DNA of 64,000 nt from an uncultured Pontibacter sp. (GCA_947499125.1 CANMMP010000004.1:343485-407484); one strand, 5' to 3'; positions 18,133-28,486 are shown, counted from the stretch's first letter. Numbers and translations are program-made. The notes: a model not told the origin generated them from the letters alone.

Positions 18133-20872
18133 CGACGAGCTGAATAACGAGATAGAAAGAGAAGACGAGCTGGAAGTTGCGTTTACCGATGGCGTAGAAG
18201 AAGTTATACATAACGTAACCCCTGTTTCCGGACTTTATGAAAACTGGTTTTTAGAGTATGCTTCTTACGTAATTCTGGAGCGTGCGGTACCAGCTATAGA
18301 AGACGGTTTAAAACCTGTGCAGCGCCGTATTCTGCACGCCATGAAGGAGATGGACGATGGCCGCTTTAACAAGGTTGCCAACGTTATTGGTCAAACCATG
18401 CAGTACCACCCGCATGGCGATGCTTCTATTGGCGACGCGATGGTGAACCTGGGCCAGAAAGACCTTTTAATTGAAACGCAGGGTAACTGGGGTGATGTGC
18501 GTACCGGCGACAGTGCGGCAGCTCCGCGTTACATTGAGGCGCGCTTATCTAAATTTGCACTCGATGTAGTTTTCAACCCGCAGACGACACTGTGGCAGCT
18601 AAGCTACGACGGCCGTAAGAACGAGCCGGTTACCTTACCAGTTAAATTCCCGTTGCTATTGGCGCAGGGCGTGGAAGGTATAGCCGTAGGTTTATCTACC
18701 AAAATAATGCCGCACAACTTCAAAGAGCTGATCAAAGGTTCTATTGATGTGTTGAAAGGCCGTAGCACTACATTGCTTCCTGATTTCCCGAATGGAGGCA
18801 TGGTAGACGTGACCAACTATAACGGTGGTTCGCGTGGCGGAAAAATTCGTGTGCGTGCAACTATAGAGAAGGTAGACAAGACCATGCTCATCATCCGTGA
18901 TGTGCCTTATGGTATTACCACTACCGGCCTGATGGAATCTATAGTTAAGGCAAGCGAGAACAATAAGATCAAGATCAAGAAGGTGATCGACAACACAGCT
19001 GCGAATGTAGAGATACAGGTGCAGTTGCCGCCGGGTGTTTCTCCTGACCTGACAATGGATGCGCTATATGCCTTTACGGATTGCGAAGTATCCATCTCTC
19101 CGAATACCTGTGTTATTATAGATGATAAGCCGCACTTCTTAAATGTGGATGAGCTGCTTCGTATCTCTACTTTTAAAACAGTAGACCTGCTGAAGCGTGA
19201 ACTGGAAATTCGCAAAGGTGAACTGGAAGACAAGTGGCATTACTCTTCTCTGGAGAAAATATTTATCGAGAATCGTATCTACCGCGATATAGAAGAGTGC
19301 GAGACTTGGGAAGCTGTACTGAACGCTATAGATACAGGCCTGGATCCGTTTAAAAAGTTGCTTCGTCGTGATGTTACAGAAGAAGATATTATTCGTCTGA
19401 CAGAGATCAGGATCAAGCGTATCTCTAAATTCGACTCTTTCAAGGCGGATGAATATATCAATAAGCTGGAAGAGGAGATGGCTGAGGTAGATGATAACCT
19501 GGCGAACCTGATCCGTTATGCCATTGCCTACTTCGAAGGTTTACTGAAGAAGTATGGACAGGGCAAAGACCGTAAAACTCAGATCAAAACGTTTGATGTA
19601 ATTACAGCACAGAAGGTTGCTATTGCTAACCAGAAGCTATACATGAACGCCAAAGACGGTTTTATAGGTACCAGCTTACGCAAAGACGAATTTGTATGCG
19701 ACTGCTCTGATATGGACGACATCATCGTGTTCCGTAAAGACGGTAAGTTTACCGTTACTAAAGTAGCTGACAAGACCTTTGTTGGGAAAGACATTATTAT
19801 GGCCGGCGTTTATAATAAGAACGACGAGCACATGGTATATAACATGATTTATGTAGATGGAAAGACAGGCGTATCGTTTGCGAAGCGCTTTGCCGTGAAG
19901 TCTATTACAAGAGATAAAGAATACGACCTGACCAAAGGCAATAAGGGTTCCAAAGTACATTACCTGACTGCCAACCCCAACTCAGAATCGGAAGTGGTAA
20001 GTATAACTTTAGCGCCGCAGTCAACAGCCCGAATAAAGCAGTTCGATTACGACTTTGCTGAGTTGATGATCAAAGGTAAGGGCTCGAACGGTAACATCGT
20101 TACGAAATACCCGATCAAGAAGGTAGTTCAGAAGAGCCTGGGTGAGTCTACTTTAGGTGGCCGTGAGATCTTCTACGATGAAGTGATCGGTCGTTTGAAC
20201 ACCGAAGGACGTGGCCGTTACTTAGGCTCCTTTAATACAGACGATACGATACTGGTGATCTATGAAGATGGTACGTATGAGCAAACCTCGTTTGACCTGG
20301 CGAACCATTATTCTATCGAAAAGATAAAAGTGTTGCAGAAGTTCGATCCTGAACTGGTTGTATCCGCTATTTATTACGAAGGTGACAATAAAACATACTA
20401 TGTAAAGCGTTTCAAGATCGAGACCTCTACGGTTGGCAAAAAATTCACGTTCATTTCAGAAAGTAAGAACTCCAGGCTGGAAGCTGTTTCCACGCATCCG
20501 GAACCATTGGCAGATATTAAATTCAAGCGTAGCCTGCGTGGCGAGAAAGAATCTGAAAAGATACTGCTGAGTGAATTTATAGATGTGAAAGGCTGGAAGG
20601 CAATGGGTAACAAGTTGAATTACTTCAAGATATTTGATGTTACTGTGCCGAAGCAGGAAGTAGTGGAGTATGAAGAAGATAAGCCTAAAACTAAAAAAAC
20701 TTCAACGAAGCGTGAACCTGTAACACTACCATCTGAGCTGAAAGAACTTGCCGAAGAAGCAGCCCGTGTAAGCGGTACCCAACCAGATGAGCTGGAAACC
20801 GTAGAAGAATCAATACAAGAAAATAGTAAAACAAAGACGCTGAAAGAAAAGAAACAGTTAGATCTTTTCTAA
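18125..20872 (+). CDS. parC: DNA topoisomerase IV subunit A
   Basis: 915 residues, with the breakage-reunion domain at about 35-490 and a variable beta-pinwheel C-terminal domain. The active-site tyrosine is Tyr136 in [12 protein letters not shown]. The quinolone-determining region reads [13 protein letters not shown], with Ala100 at the position of E. coli GyrA Ser83 and Asp104 at Asp87. I start at ATG 18125, which overlaps the parE stop by 8 nt and implies translational coupling; a TTG at 18113 is only an in-frame extension. The tail is Lys/Glu-rich and ends KKQLDLF. Confidence 0.93.
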   Translation: MHNDELNNEIEREDELEVAFTDGVEEVIHNVTPVSGLYENWFLEYASYVILERAVPAIEDGLKPVQRRILHAMKEMDDGRFNKVANVIGQTMQYHPHGDASIGDAMVNLGQKDLLIETQGNWGDVRTGDSAAAPRYIEARLSKFALDVVFNPQTTLWQLSYDGRKNEPVTLPVKFPLLLAQGVEGIAVGLSTKIMPHNFKELIKGSIDVLKGRSTTLLPDFPNGGMVDVTNYNGGSRGGKIRVRATIEKVDKTMLIIRDVPYGITTTGLMESIVKASENNKIKIKKVIDNTAANVEIQVQLPPGVSPDLTMDALYAFTDCEVSISPNTCVIIDDKPHFLNVDELLRISTFKTVDLLKRELEIRKGELEDKWHYSSLEKIFIENRIYRDIEECETWEAVLNAIDTGLDPFKKLLRRDVTEEDIIRLTEIRIKRISKFDSFKADEYINKLEEEMAEVDDNLANLIRYAIAYFEGLLKKYGQGKDRKTQIKTFDVITAQKVAIANQKLYMNAKDGFIGTSLRKDEFVCDCSDMDDIIVFRKDGKFTVTKVADKTFVGKDIIMAGVYNKNDEHMVYNMIYVDGKTGVSFAKRFAVKSITRDKEYDLTKGNKGSKVHYLTANPNSESEVVSITLAPQSTARIKQFDYDFAELMIKGKGSNGNIVTKYPIKKVVQKSLGESTLGGREIFYDEVIGRLNTEGRGRYLGSFNTDDTILVIYEDGTYEQTSFDLANHYSIEKIKVLQKFDPELVVSAIYYEGDNKTYYVKRFKIETSTVGKKFTFISESKNSRLEAVSTHPEPLADIKFKRSLRGEKESEKILLSEFIDVKGWKAMGNKLNYFKIFDVTVPKQEVVEYEEDKPKTKKTSTKREPVTLPSELKELAEEAARVSGTQPDELETVEESIQENSKTKTLKEKKQLDLF

Positions 20873-20924
20873 AATAAGTGCAAAAAGTATTTTCTTGACA
20901 TATGGTTTAGATAAAAATATAGTT

Positions 20925-21701
20925 ATGAAGCAAAGACTTCTAAAGTTACTGTTGGTATTGATGCTCGGTTTTTATATGCCTGTAAGTATGGCATCCGGTG
21001 CTGGTACCGAACAGTTACTGAAGAAGGCTGAAGAACTAATGATCAGTCACCGCGACAGCGAAGCACTTGCCATGTATGAGCAGGTGCTTCTTGCTGCTCC
21101 GGAAAACTATACAGCGCTATGTAAAGCCAGCTTACTTATCTGTCGGATGGGGGAGCGGATATCTGACGACGGTACAAAAGAAGCATTTTACGCGAAGGCT
21201 AAAGAGTATGCCATGCGTGCCTATGCTATAAAACCTGCCGACGCGGAGTCTAATTTTGTAATGGCGCTTTCAGTTGGTGCTATTGCAATGGTTTCGGGTC
21301 CTAAGCAAAGGTTAGCAGGTATAAACCAGATGAAAGCTTTTCTGGATGCTGCTCTTGCAGAGGATAAGAAGCATGCAGGTAGTTGGTATCTATTAGGCCG
21401 CTGGCACTTTAAAATGGCTAATCTCAACTTTGCCGAAATTACTGCCGCTAAAATGTTCTTCGGAGGTGTTTCGGATATCGCTACAAACGAAGCTGCTGCT
21501 GAAGCTATTACTACCGCAATAAAGTATAACCCACATCAAATACGCTATTACTACGACCTGGCTACAGTATACAAGGAAATGAAAAATGCCGATGCTTGTA
21601 AGCAAACGCTGGAGCAGGCCATAGCCTTGCAGGTAACGACGCGCGAAGAGCTTGAAATTTCGCGCAGGTGTAAATTATTGTTACAGGATCATAAAAAGTA
21701 A
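20925..21701 (+). CDS. Exported TPR-repeat protein
   Basis: 258 residues from ATG 20925, where a signal peptide begins (MKQRLLKLLLVLMLGFYMPV), cleaved near SMASGAG. The mature part consists of TPR-like helix pairs (AEELMISHRDSEALAMYEQV, then YAMRAYAIKPADAESNFVMA). It lies 52 bp after parC and ends at a clear terminator, so it may share the parEC transcript. A scaffold or protein-binding role in the periplasm is inferred from the fold only. Confidence 0.75.
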   Translation: MKQRLLKLLLVLMLGFYMPVSMASGAGTEQLLKKAEELMISHRDSEALAMYEQVLLAAPENYTALCKASLLICRMGERISDDGTKEAFYAKAKEYAMRAYAIKPADAESNFVMALSVGAIAMVSGPKQRLAGINQMKAFLDAALAEDKKHAGSWYLLGRWHFKMANLNFAEITAAKMFFGGVSDIATNEAAAEAITTAIKYNPHQIRYYYDLATVYKEMKNADACKQTLEQAIALQVTTREELEISRRCKLLLQDHKK

Positions 21702-21723
21702 TATCCTATAAGCTAATTAAGAG

Positions 21724-21755
21724 AGCCTGTTGCGATACGTAACAGGCTTTTCTTT
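21724..21755 (+). terminator. Rho-independent terminator after the parE-parC-TPR unit
   Basis: AGCCTGTTGCG / CGTAACAGGCT stem (21724-21734 with 21738-21748, one G-U pair, 3-nt loop) followed by TTTCTTTT. Confidence 0.85.
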
Positions 21756-21806
21756 TATACATGGTACATCAGTATTTACATAAATATTACCTAATTTAGC
21801 AGCTTA

Positions 21807-22907
21807 ATGCATAATCCTGGTAAACATACTTCCTTGTTGGGGCACCTAAAAGCAGCCTTTTTACTACTTCCTTTTATAGTAGGTAGTGTGGCATGCAACC
21901 CGCAACAGAAAAAAGGGGAGCAGATGGTTAACCTGGAAAAAGTATCGAATGACGAGGCTGCTGCTATCAGGCACTTAGACAATGCCATACAGAATAACCA
22001 GAAGGATGCCAGCCTTTATGCACGAAGAGCTACTCTATATCTGAAGAAAGGCAACTTTAACGAGGCATTACAGGATGTGGAAGATGCGATAACCCGTAAT
22101 AAAAATGAATTAGCATACCTGGTTTTAAAAGCACAGGTATTGCGGGCAAAAGGTAACCCGAAAGCTGCTTTGCCATTTGCCTTAAAAGCAGAACGGAATG
22201 GCCACCAAAGTACAGGTTTGTATATATTATTGAGCGATCTATACTTACAGTTAGATGAACGACAAACCGCTGAAACGTATGCCCGAAAAGCCTTGGAACT
22301 TGGTCCTCGTAATGCGTTTGCTTTATACTATAACGGTTTGGTAAGTACTGCTTCCGGAGACACGACTAAGGCGGTCAATCATTTCAGGAAAGCTTTAAAA
22401 GAGAAAGCAGGGTTTACAGAAGCAAAACGGGAGTTGAGCAACCTGCTTATAGGTCGCGGAGAACTGGAAGAAGCCCGCAAATTATTGAATAGTGCGTTAG
22501 CTGATAAACCTGCAGATGGCAAAAGCTGGTACTACAAAGGCTTACTTTTTAACGAACTGCAAAAGTCTGATAGCGCCCTTTATAGTTACTCGAAAGCAGT
22601 TGGTATAGCAGATACCTTGCAGAAGGCCCATTACGAAGCTGGCAAGCTCTATTACCAGAAAGGTAACTATGAAGCTGCGATCACGCATCTTAAAAAAGCA
22701 CCTGCTTCTGTTTTTAGTTCTGAGCAGTTGGTATTAATGCTGGCAGTAGCTTACGAAAGAACAGGAGAGAATATTAAAGCGTTAGAACAATACCAGCGTT
22801 TTGGCAGCATGCAACCCGACAACAGGTTAGCGCAACAGGGAGTGGCAAGAACAAAGTCAAAGCTCACCATGCCGGCTGTAGTTAACGCTAACGATACAAT
22901 TAGATAA
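21807..22907 (+). CDS. TPR-repeat lipoprotein
   Basis: 366 residues with a lipoprotein signal, lipobox GSVAC (Cys30). The rest is a run of TPR units, e.g. [40 protein letters not shown] and [19 protein letters not shown], giving about eight repeats. It is probably an outer-membrane-anchored periplasmic interaction scaffold. The gene ends 37 bp before thrS in the same direction without an obvious terminator. No specific partner can be named. Confidence 0.8.
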   Translation: MHNPGKHTSLLGHLKAAFLLLPFIVGSVACNPQQKKGEQMVNLEKVSNDEAAAIRHLDNAIQNNQKDASLYARRATLYLKKGNFNEALQDVEDAITRNKNELAYLVLKAQVLRAKGNPKAALPFALKAERNGHQSTGLYILLSDLYLQLDERQTAETYARKALELGPRNAFALYYNGLVSTASGDTTKAVNHFRKALKEKAGFTEAKRELSNLLIGRGELEEARKLLNSALADKPADGKSWYYKGLLFNELQKSDSALYSYSKAVGIADTLQKAHYEAGKLYYQKGNYEAAITHLKKAPASVFSSEQLVLMLAVAYERTGENIKALEQYQRFGSMQPDNRLAQQGVARTKSKLTMPAVVNANDTIR

Positions 22908-22944
22908 AGATAAAGCATACTATCACGAGTCAATAAAACGATAC

Positions 22945-24882
22945 ATGATCAACATCACATTACCAGATGGCTCTGTAAAACAATTCCCGGAAGGAGTTAC
23001 AAGTCACGAGATTGCACTAAGCATTAGTGAAGGACTGGCGCGAAACGTGCTGGCCGCAAAAGTTAACGACACTGTTTGGGACTCCAACAGGCCAATAACG
23101 GAAGATGCTAAAGTACAGCTGCTCACCTGGAACGATGATCTGGGTAAAAATGCATTCTGGCACTCGTCTGCTCACTTGCTGGCTGAGGCATTGGAAGAGG
23201 TATTTCCGGGAATTAAATTCGGGATAGGACCACCAGTTGAAAATGGCTTCTATTACGACGTTGACCTGGGAGATAGAACTTTCTCGCAGGATGATTTTGC
23301 TAAAGTAGAGCAGAAAATGCTGGAACTGGCCCGTAACAAAAGCGAGTTTAAGCGCCGTGAGGTATCAAAAGCAGAAGCTGAGAAATATTTCACAGAGAAA
23401 GGTGATGAGTATAAACTCGACCTGATAAAGGACCTGGAAGATGGAAGTATAACTTTTTATGAGCAAGGCAATTTCGTAGACCTTTGTCGCGGGCCGCACA
23501 TCCCGAACACTGGCTTTATTAAAGCGGCCAAGCTGATGAACGTTGCCGGAGCCTACTGGCGTGGTGATGAGTCGAAGAAACAGCTTACCCGCATCTATGG
23601 CGTAACCTTCCCTAAACAGAAGGAGCTTACTGAATACCTGGAGCGTCTGGAAGAAGCCAAGAAGCGTGACCACCGTAAGCTGGGCAAGGAAATGGAGCTA
23701 TTCGCTTTCTCTGAGAAAGTGGGAATGGGCCTGCCGCTTTGGTTGCCGAAAGGCACTTTGCTGCGCGAGCGTTTAGAGCAGTTCATGCGTAAAGCACAGG
23801 TGAAAGCCGGTTACCAGCCGGTAGTTACACCACACATTGCCAGCAAAGAGCTTTACGTTACTTCAGGTCACTACGAGAAGTATGGCGCCGATTCGTTTCA
23901 ACCGATCAAAACTCCGAATGAAGGAGAAGAGTTCTTCCTGAAACCAATGAACTGCCCGCACCACTGCGAGATCTATAAAACAAGACCACGCTCTTATAAG
24001 GAGTTACCAGTGCGACTGGCAGAGTTCGGTACTGTATATCGTTACGAGCAAAGCGGCGAGCTGCATGGCCTCACAAGGGTTCGTGGCTTTACCCAGGATG
24101 ACGCGCACATATTCTGCCGTCCGGACCAGGTAAAAGAAGAGTTCATTAAAGTGATAGACCTGGTACTATATGTGTTTAAAGCTCTTGGTTTTGAAGATTA
24201 TACAGCTCAGATATCGCTGCGCGACCCGGACAACAAAGCGAAGTATATTGGCAGCGATGAAGCCTGGGAGAAAGCAGAGAGCGCTATTATAGAAGCTGCT
24301 GCTGAGAAAGGTTTAACTACTGTAACCGAACTGGGTGAGGCTGCGTTTTACGGACCTAAGCTTGACTTTATGGTACGCGATGCGCTGGGCCGCAAGTGGC
24401 AACTCGGAACTATTCAGGTAGATTATAACTTACCAGAAAGATTCCAGTTGGAGTACATTGGTGCTGATAACGCCAAGCACCGCCCGGTTATGATCCACCG
24501 TGCTCCATTTGGTTCGCTGGAGCGTTTTGTGGCTGTACTGATCGAGCACTGTGGTGGTAACTTCCCGTTATGGTTAAGCCCTGAGCAGTTCTCTATACTT
24601 CCTATCTCGGAGAAGTATCATGATTTTGCCCAGCAGGTGTATGACCTACTGGCAGAAATGGACATCCGTGGTTTTGTAGACAACCGTGATGAGAAGATAG
24701 GCCGTAAGATACGCGATGCGGAAGTTAGGAAGGTGCCGTACATGCTTATTGTAGGAGAGAAGGAGCAGGAAGAGAACGCGGTATCGGTACGCCGACATGG
24801 TGAAGGTGACCTTGGGTCGATGAAAGTTGATGCTTTTATTCAGCTTTTTCAGAGTAAAATAACTGAAATACTGAACAATTAA
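22945..24882 (+). CDS. thrS: Threonyl-tRNA synthetase
   Basis: 645 residues. TGS domain at the N-terminus ([17 protein letters not shown]), editing domain containing the [11 protein letters not shown] zinc/editing motif, class II core (motif 2 around [20 protein letters not shown], zinc ligand Cys in [10 protein letters not shown]), and an anticodon-binding domain near the C-terminus. It charges tRNA-Thr and hydrolyses Ser-tRNA-Thr. The order thrS-infC-rpmI-rplT is the one found in E. coli and many bacteria. Confidence 0.96.
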   Translation: MINITLPDGSVKQFPEGVTSHEIALSISEGLARNVLAAKVNDTVWDSNRPITEDAKVQLLTWNDDLGKNAFWHSSAHLLAEALEEVFPGIKFGIGPPVENGFYYDVDLGDRTFSQDDFAKVEQKMLELARNKSEFKRREVSKAEAEKYFTEKGDEYKLDLIKDLEDGSITFYEQGNFVDLCRGPHIPNTGFIKAAKLMNVAGAYWRGDESKKQLTRIYGVTFPKQKELTEYLERLEEAKKRDHRKLGKEMELFAFSEKVGMGLPLWLPKGTLLRERLEQFMRKAQVKAGYQPVVTPHIASKELYVTSGHYEKYGADSFQPIKTPNEGEEFFLKPMNCPHHCEIYKTRPRSYKELPVRLAEFGTVYRYEQSGELHGLTRVRGFTQDDAHIFCRPDQVKEEFIKVIDLVLYVFKALGFEDYTAQISLRDPDNKAKYIGSDEAWEKAESAIIEAAAEKGLTTVTELGEAAFYGPKLDFMVRDALGRKWQLGTIQVDYNLPERFQLEYIGADNAKHRPVMIHRAPFGSLERFVAVLIEHCGGNFPLWLSPEQFSILPISEKYHDFAQQVYDLLAEMDIRGFVDNRDEKIGRKIRDAEVRKVPYMLIVGEKEQEENAVSVRRHGEGDLGSMKVDAFIQLFQSKITEILNN

Positions 24883-24950
24883 GCAAAGAATTTTCTTTTT
24901 GATAGATTAATTGCGATATTCGCACCCTGATTGTGAAATTAAAAAAGAAT

Positions 24951-24958
24951 AAGGAGGT
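24951..24958 (+). promoter_or_regulatory. Strong Shine-Dalgarno of infC
   Basis: AAGGAGGT, 6 nt before the proposed AUA initiation codon at 24965. It is the best anti-SD match I see at any gene start here; most starts in the window have none, as expected in Bacteroidota. It decides the start of infC. Confidence 0.85.
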
Positions 24959-24964
24959 AATACT

Positions 24965-25528
24965 ATAGCTACGCAGAACAGGCGCTTTATCCCACGCGGA
25001 AAAGTGGAGGAGCCATACAAAGTCAATGATAAAATAACTGCCCGAGAAGTAAGGCTAGTTGGTGACAATGTAGAGCAGGGAGTCTATCCAACAAGACAGG
25101 CCCAGCAAATGGCCAATGAGCAAAACCTTGATCTGGTAGAGATTTCTCCAACTGCCAATCCACCGGTTTGCCGCATCATCGACTACTCGAAATTTAAGTA
25201 CGAGCAGAAGAAAAAGACGCGGGAAATGAAGGCAAAAGCGCAGAAGGTTGTTGTGAAAGAGATCCGTTTCGGTCCTAACACAGATGACCATGATTTTGAG
25301 TTTAAACTCAAACACGCGAAGTCTTTCCTGGAAAGCGGCTTTAAGATCAAATCGTATGTTCACTTTGTTGGTAGAACGATCGTGTTTAAAGAGCGCGGTG
25401 AGATTTTATTGCTTAAATTTGCACAGGCGTTGGAAGAAGTAGCTAAAGTAGAGCAGCTGCCTAAGCTGGAAGGAAAGAGAATGTTCCTGATGCTGGCACC
25501 GAAAGTTGCACCGCCTGCTAAAAAGTAA
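24965..25528 (+). CDS. infC: Translation initiation factor IF-3, with non-canonical AUA start codon
   Basis: 187 residues if initiated at ATA 24965, reading (M)[17 protein letters not shown], the expected N-terminus of the family. An in-frame TAA at 24950-24952 closes the frame upstream, and no ATG, GTG, TTG or CTG occurs before GTG 25004, which would cut 13 conserved residues including the basic start of the N-domain. IF-3 binds the 30S subunit and rejects non-standard start codons. E. coli infC uses AUU so that IF-3 represses its own mRNA; an AUA start with a strong Shine-Dalgarno suggests the same negative loop here. N-domain about 15-85, C-domain about 95-185 ([18 protein letters not shown]). 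Confidence 0.92.
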   Translation: MATQNRRFIPRGKVEEPYKVNDKITAREVRLVGDNVEQGVYPTRQAQQMANEQNLDLVEISPTANPPVCRIIDYSKFKYEQKKKTREMKAKAQKVVVKEIRFGPNTDDHDFEFKLKHAKSFLESGFKIKSYVHFVGRTIVFKERGEILLLKFAQALEEVAKVEQLPKLEGKRMFLMLAPKVAPPAKK

Positions 25529-25552
25529 TTTGTTTAAATCAATTATATACAC

Positions 25553-25747
25553 ATGCCAAAAGTTAAAACTAAATCTGGTGCAAAGAAGCGTTTTTCTTTG
25601 ACAGGTACTGGCAAGATCAAGCGTAAGCACGCTTACAAAAGCCACATCCTGACCAAGAAAACGACAAAGCAGAAGCGTAATTTAACTCACTCTGGCCTAG
25701 TTAGCACAGCTGACATGGACCGCGTGAAACTTATGCTTCAAATCTAA
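25553..25747 (+). CDS. rpmI: 50S ribosomal protein L35
   Basis: 64 residues, highly basic, with the family start [14 protein letters not shown] and the [19 protein letters not shown] core. It lies 24 bp after infC and 96 bp before rplT, in the standard infC-rpmI-rplT order. Confidence 0.96.
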   Translation: MPKVKTKSGAKKRFSLTGTGKIKRKHAYKSHILTKKTTKQKRNLTHSGLVSTADMDRVKLMLQI

Positions 25748-25843
25748 TTCCAGGAATTAGAAGGTTAATTAATTAGTATAAACCCAGTGTCTGGTCTTTA
25801 AAAGATTAAAAGATTAATCACCAGCCGCTAAAACTGTAAAGAA

Positions 25844-26188
25844 ATGCCTAGATCGGTAAACGTCGTTGCAGCACGACACAGAAGAAAGAAAATAATGAAA
25901 ATGGCCAAAGGTTACTTTGGCCGTCGTAAGAACGTTTGGACAGTAGCGAAAAACGCTGTTGAAAAAGGTTTAACTTACGCATACCGCGACAGAAAGCAGA
26001 AGAAAAGAGATTTCCGCGCACTTTGGATCCAGCGTATCAACGCAGGTGCACGTGAGCACGGTCTTTCTTATTCAGCTTTAATGGGCGCCCTTAAAAAGGC
26101 TAACATCGACCTTAACCGCAAAGTACTTGCTGACCTGGCGATGAACCACCCTGAAGCTTTCAAGAGCATCGTTGATAAAGTAAAGTAA
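25844..26188 (+). CDS. rplT: 50S ribosomal protein L20
   Basis: 114 residues, basic, with the typical [21 protein letters not shown]-terminal extension that binds 23S rRNA and a globular C-domain ([20 protein letters not shown]). L20 often represses its own operon by binding mRNA. The 96-nt gap before this gene contains a possible CTGGT/ACCAG stem (about 25793-25823) that could take part, but this is weak. A strong terminator follows. Confidence 0.96.
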   Translation: MPRSVNVVAARHRRKKIMKMAKGYFGRRKNVWTVAKNAVEKGLTYAYRDRKQKKRDFRALWIQRINAGAREHGLSYSALMGALKKANIDLNRKVLADLAMNHPEAFKSIVDKVK

Positions 26189-26207
26189 TTTACTTCGTTA
26201 TATAACA

Positions 26208-26241
26208 CAAAAAGGGCTTAGCTTCGGTTAAGCCCTTTTTG
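26208..26241 (+). terminator. Rho-independent terminator of thrS-infC-rpmI-rplT
   Basis: AAAGGGCTTA (26211-26220) pairs with TAAGCCCTTT (26229-26238) around an 8-nt loop, followed by a T run. Confidence 0.88.
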
Positions 26242-26539
26242 CATTTATACCTACAAGCTTTTTATAGTTTATACTTTATGCTGTTGTGAGGTGTATGTAA
26301 TAGTGAGATAAAACGACTGAAGTATAAATGGATAATGAGAAACATAACTTTATCCGAGGATCGAAGTTGATCCGGTTATAAACTAAGGAGTACTAAGTTT
26401 ATACTTTAGTTTGTCGATTTAACAACAGTGCTATACTTACTGGGCTTGAGAATTTATTTGAATCAGAAGTTCAAAAAGGTGATAGTATAAGAGTTAATGA
26501 ATAAACCAGTGTCTCATTATTGAAGGGCACCTTTTATAC
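26242..26539. other. Long intergenic region between rplT and the Gre-family gene
   Basis: About 300 bp without coding potential between converging transcripts. It holds several AASTATA/TATASTT words and a small GGATC/GATCC inverted repeat near 26360. No clear terminator for the minus-strand Gre gene is visible. Confidence 0.45.
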
Positions 26540-27079
26540 TTAAGCTTTACTATCTGACTGATCTGTATACTTGATAGCGGTAATTTTAACGTTCTCTGTA
26601 TCACGGCCAAGTTTTATAGGTATAGTTTGTCCTAGTTTTGCTCCGGTAACAGCACGCGCTATAGGTGCCACAAATGCTATCAGGCCATCTTCTACAGATG
26701 CCTCATCCACACCAACTATAGTAAAAGTTCTTTCCTGCCCTTCGTTTTTGCCGTCTAAGGATTCCATGGTTATTGTTGCTCCGAATCGGACCTGCTTTGG
26801 TGGCTGCCCTTTAACATCTATAACTCTTGCAGTAGCGATACGGGAATTCAAGGCAGCAATGCGTCCATTTAATATGGTCAGTTGCCTGGTACGTTCCGCA
26901 TCATTCTCACGGTTTGCTTCAGTAAGGCTTCTTTCTGTTTCCAGTTCTGTTAGTTCGTTGCGGAGCAGTTCCAGCCCTCGTGGAGTTACGTAGTTTGTTA
27001 CACCTGGCGGTAATGCCGCTCGTGGTGGAATAATGGGGGCTTCTCCCGAATCGTCTTCTTTTACAAATGCTCTGCTCAT
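26540..27079 (-). CDS. GreA/GreB-family transcription elongation factor
   Basis: 179 residues from ATG 27079 (MSRAFVKEDD); 37 additional upstream residues in frame are not conserved-looking. It has a Pro-rich linker (PPRAALPPGVTNYVTPRG), a long coiled-coil (about 55-100, with the TEANRENDAERTRQLTILN tip carrying acidic residues), and an FKBP-like C-domain (RFGATITMESL ... GLIAFVAPIARAVTGAKLGQ). Family members insert the coiled-coil into the RNA polymerase secondary channel and stimulate cleavage of backtracked RNA. The extended N-terminus is unlike E. coli GreA but seen in Bacteroidota relatives. Which Gre paralogue it replaces is unknown. Confidence 0.85.
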   Translation of the reverse strand: MSRAFVKEDDSGEAPIIPPRAALPPGVTNYVTPRGLELLRNELTELETERSLTEANRENDAERTRQLTILNGRIAALNSRIATARVIDVKGQPPKQVRFGATITMESLDGKNEGQERTFTIVGVDEASVEDGLIAFVAPIARAVTGAKLGQTIPIKLGRDTENVKITAIKYTDQSDSKA

Positions 27080-27367
27080 GCCCGTTAAAACGGATTTATA
27101 CTTTCTCAGTTTCGAGGCGCAGGATTGAAAACTATAATTTGTAAAGCTAAAAGGTGGGGTTATAGATCTATACTTGGGTAAGAATATCAATTGTCAGAAA
27201 ATTAATTTTTCATCTTTTTATCGGAAATTCGGCTATTTACTGATTTTAAGGAGGAACTTATATAATATTTAGGAGATGGAACTATAACTCACAACATTTC
27301 TGGCACACCAATTGTAAATACCCTACTCAGTTGAAAACAACGGATTTTAAAATTTAAATTTTGAGTT

Positions 27368-27901
27368 ATGAAAAAGGTAATAAGTTTTACTCTAAGCCTG
27401 GTATTGATAGTAGCTGTTACATTTAATGTATCTGCTCAAACGAAAGAACGTAAAGGCTGGAGCCCGCAAGCAAAAGGTGCTGTTATTGGTGCTGCTACTG
27501 GTGGTGCCGCCGGTGCTATAATTCACAAGCGTAACCGTGTAGTTGGTGGTGCTGTAGGTGCCGTAGTTGGTGCCGGTGCTGGTTATGGTGTAGGTAAGAT
27601 AATAGACAACAAACAAAAGAAAAAAGAAGCAGAGCGTATTGCAGAAGCAAACAGACAGGCTGCTGAAGCCAGAACTGCCAATGCAAGGTTAGCCTCAGCT
27701 AAAAGAACAAGTGCTCCGGCACGAACTGTAGCTCCTAAACCTGCTGCTAACACAATGGTTGCAATGCAGCCTGCCGCAGCAAGTTTCGATAATGCAAACT
27801 CAATGGCGTACCTGGCAAGTAATATGTTCCTGCCAAACCCATACTATGGAGACCGTGATAAGCCGTATCATTCTTCAGAATACAGAAGAAAGAGCTGGTA
27901 A
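27368..27901 (+). CDS. Exported glycine-zipper protein
   Basis: 177 residues, signal peptide ending VSAQ (about residue 23). Mature N-terminal half is a glycine zipper (GAVIGAATGGAAGAII and GGAVGAVVGAGAGYGVG), which forms paired helices in membranes, as in YMGG/OmpA-like zipper proteins. A Lys/Glu helix with an Ala-rich stretch follows, then a Tyr/Asn-rich tail. Monocistronic with terminator. Probably an envelope-associated protein; exact function unknown. Confidence 0.75.
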   Translation: MKKVISFTLSLVLIVAVTFNVSAQTKERKGWSPQAKGAVIGAATGGAAGAIIHKRNRVVGGAVGAVVGAGAGYGVGKIIDNKQKKKEAERIAEANRQAAEARTANARLASAKRTSAPARTVAPKPAANTMVAMQPAAASFDNANSMAYLASNMFLPNPYYGDRDKPYHSSEYRRKSW

Positions 27902-27919
27902 TTAAAGCTGATTGAAATA

Positions 27920-27951
27920 AAAAAACCAGGCAGCTTAGCCTGGTTTTTTTA
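27920..27951 (+). terminator. Rho-independent terminator of the glycine-zipper gene
   Basis: CCAGGC (27926-27931) and GCCTGG (27938-27943) around a 6-nt loop, with flanking A and T runs extending the stem. Confidence 0.88.
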
Positions 27952-28013
27952 TTAACGTATAAGTCCCAAATAAATAGAATTTGAAAACATTTTATACTTT
28001 AAACTATAAGATT

Positions 28014-28466
28014 ATGAGATCATTACTGATAATGTTGAGTATGGCATTTTTGTTTGCCTCTTGCAGCAACAGTGAGCAGGTGAACGTGGAAGAGTTAAAC
28101 AGAGCTTTTATTGATGCCTGGAATGATAATGATGAGCGAAAGCTGGAAGAGATGCTGGCCGATGACGTTGACTTTGTACAGGGAGAGATCCATTACAGAG
28201 GCAAAGCTGAGGTAGCAGACAAATGGGTAAATGAAACTATCGAAACTATAGATGACCTGCGTTTACGTACCATTAGTTCTGGTGTAGATGAAGGTATAGC
28301 TTACGAAGCAGGTACATTTACTGTAGATGTGCTGCCATTGGCACCCGGTGAGCCGGAAGGAGAGGGCGAAGGTAACTTTATGCTTCTCTGGAAAAAAATG
28401 GAAGACGGTACCTGGAAATTAGCTTATGCCCAACTGGAAGACCTTCCTGTGAAAGCTAAACTATAA
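28014..28466 (+). CDS. NTF2/SnoaL-like fold lipoprotein
   Basis: 150 residues from ATG 28014, where a lipoprotein signal starts (lipobox FASC, Cys17). The mature part shows the SnoaL/DUF4440 pattern: a helix with FIDAWNDNDERKLEEMLADD, VDFVQGEIHYRGKAEV, then alternating strands ending GNFMLLWKKMEDGTWKLAY. NTF2-like folds bind diverse small ligands; no catalytic assignment is possible. Own terminator downstream. Confidence 0.75.
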   Translation: MRSLLIMLSMAFLFASCSNSEQVNVEELNRAFIDAWNDNDERKLEEMLADDVDFVQGEIHYRGKAEVADKWVNETIETIDDLRLRTISSGVDEGIAYEAGTFTVDVLPLAPGEPEGEGEGNFMLLWKKMEDGTWKLAYAQLEDLPVKAKL

Positions 28467-28486
28467 ATATATCTAACTATAAAGAA

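Noticed and set aside
20895..20900. TTGACA sequence upstream of the TPR gene as a sigma70-type -35 box
   Set aside because: No matching -10 element at the right spacing, and the phylum uses TTG/TAnnTTTG promoters; taken as chance.
25004..25006. GTG as start of infC
   Set aside because: It removes 13 family-conserved residues and has no suitably spaced ribosome-binding site, whereas ATA 24965 has a strong one.
26341..26420. Small GGATC/GATCC inverted repeat after the L20 operon as a terminator of the Gre gene
   Set aside because: The stem is short, has no T tract on the minus strand, and stands 100 or more bp beyond the stop.
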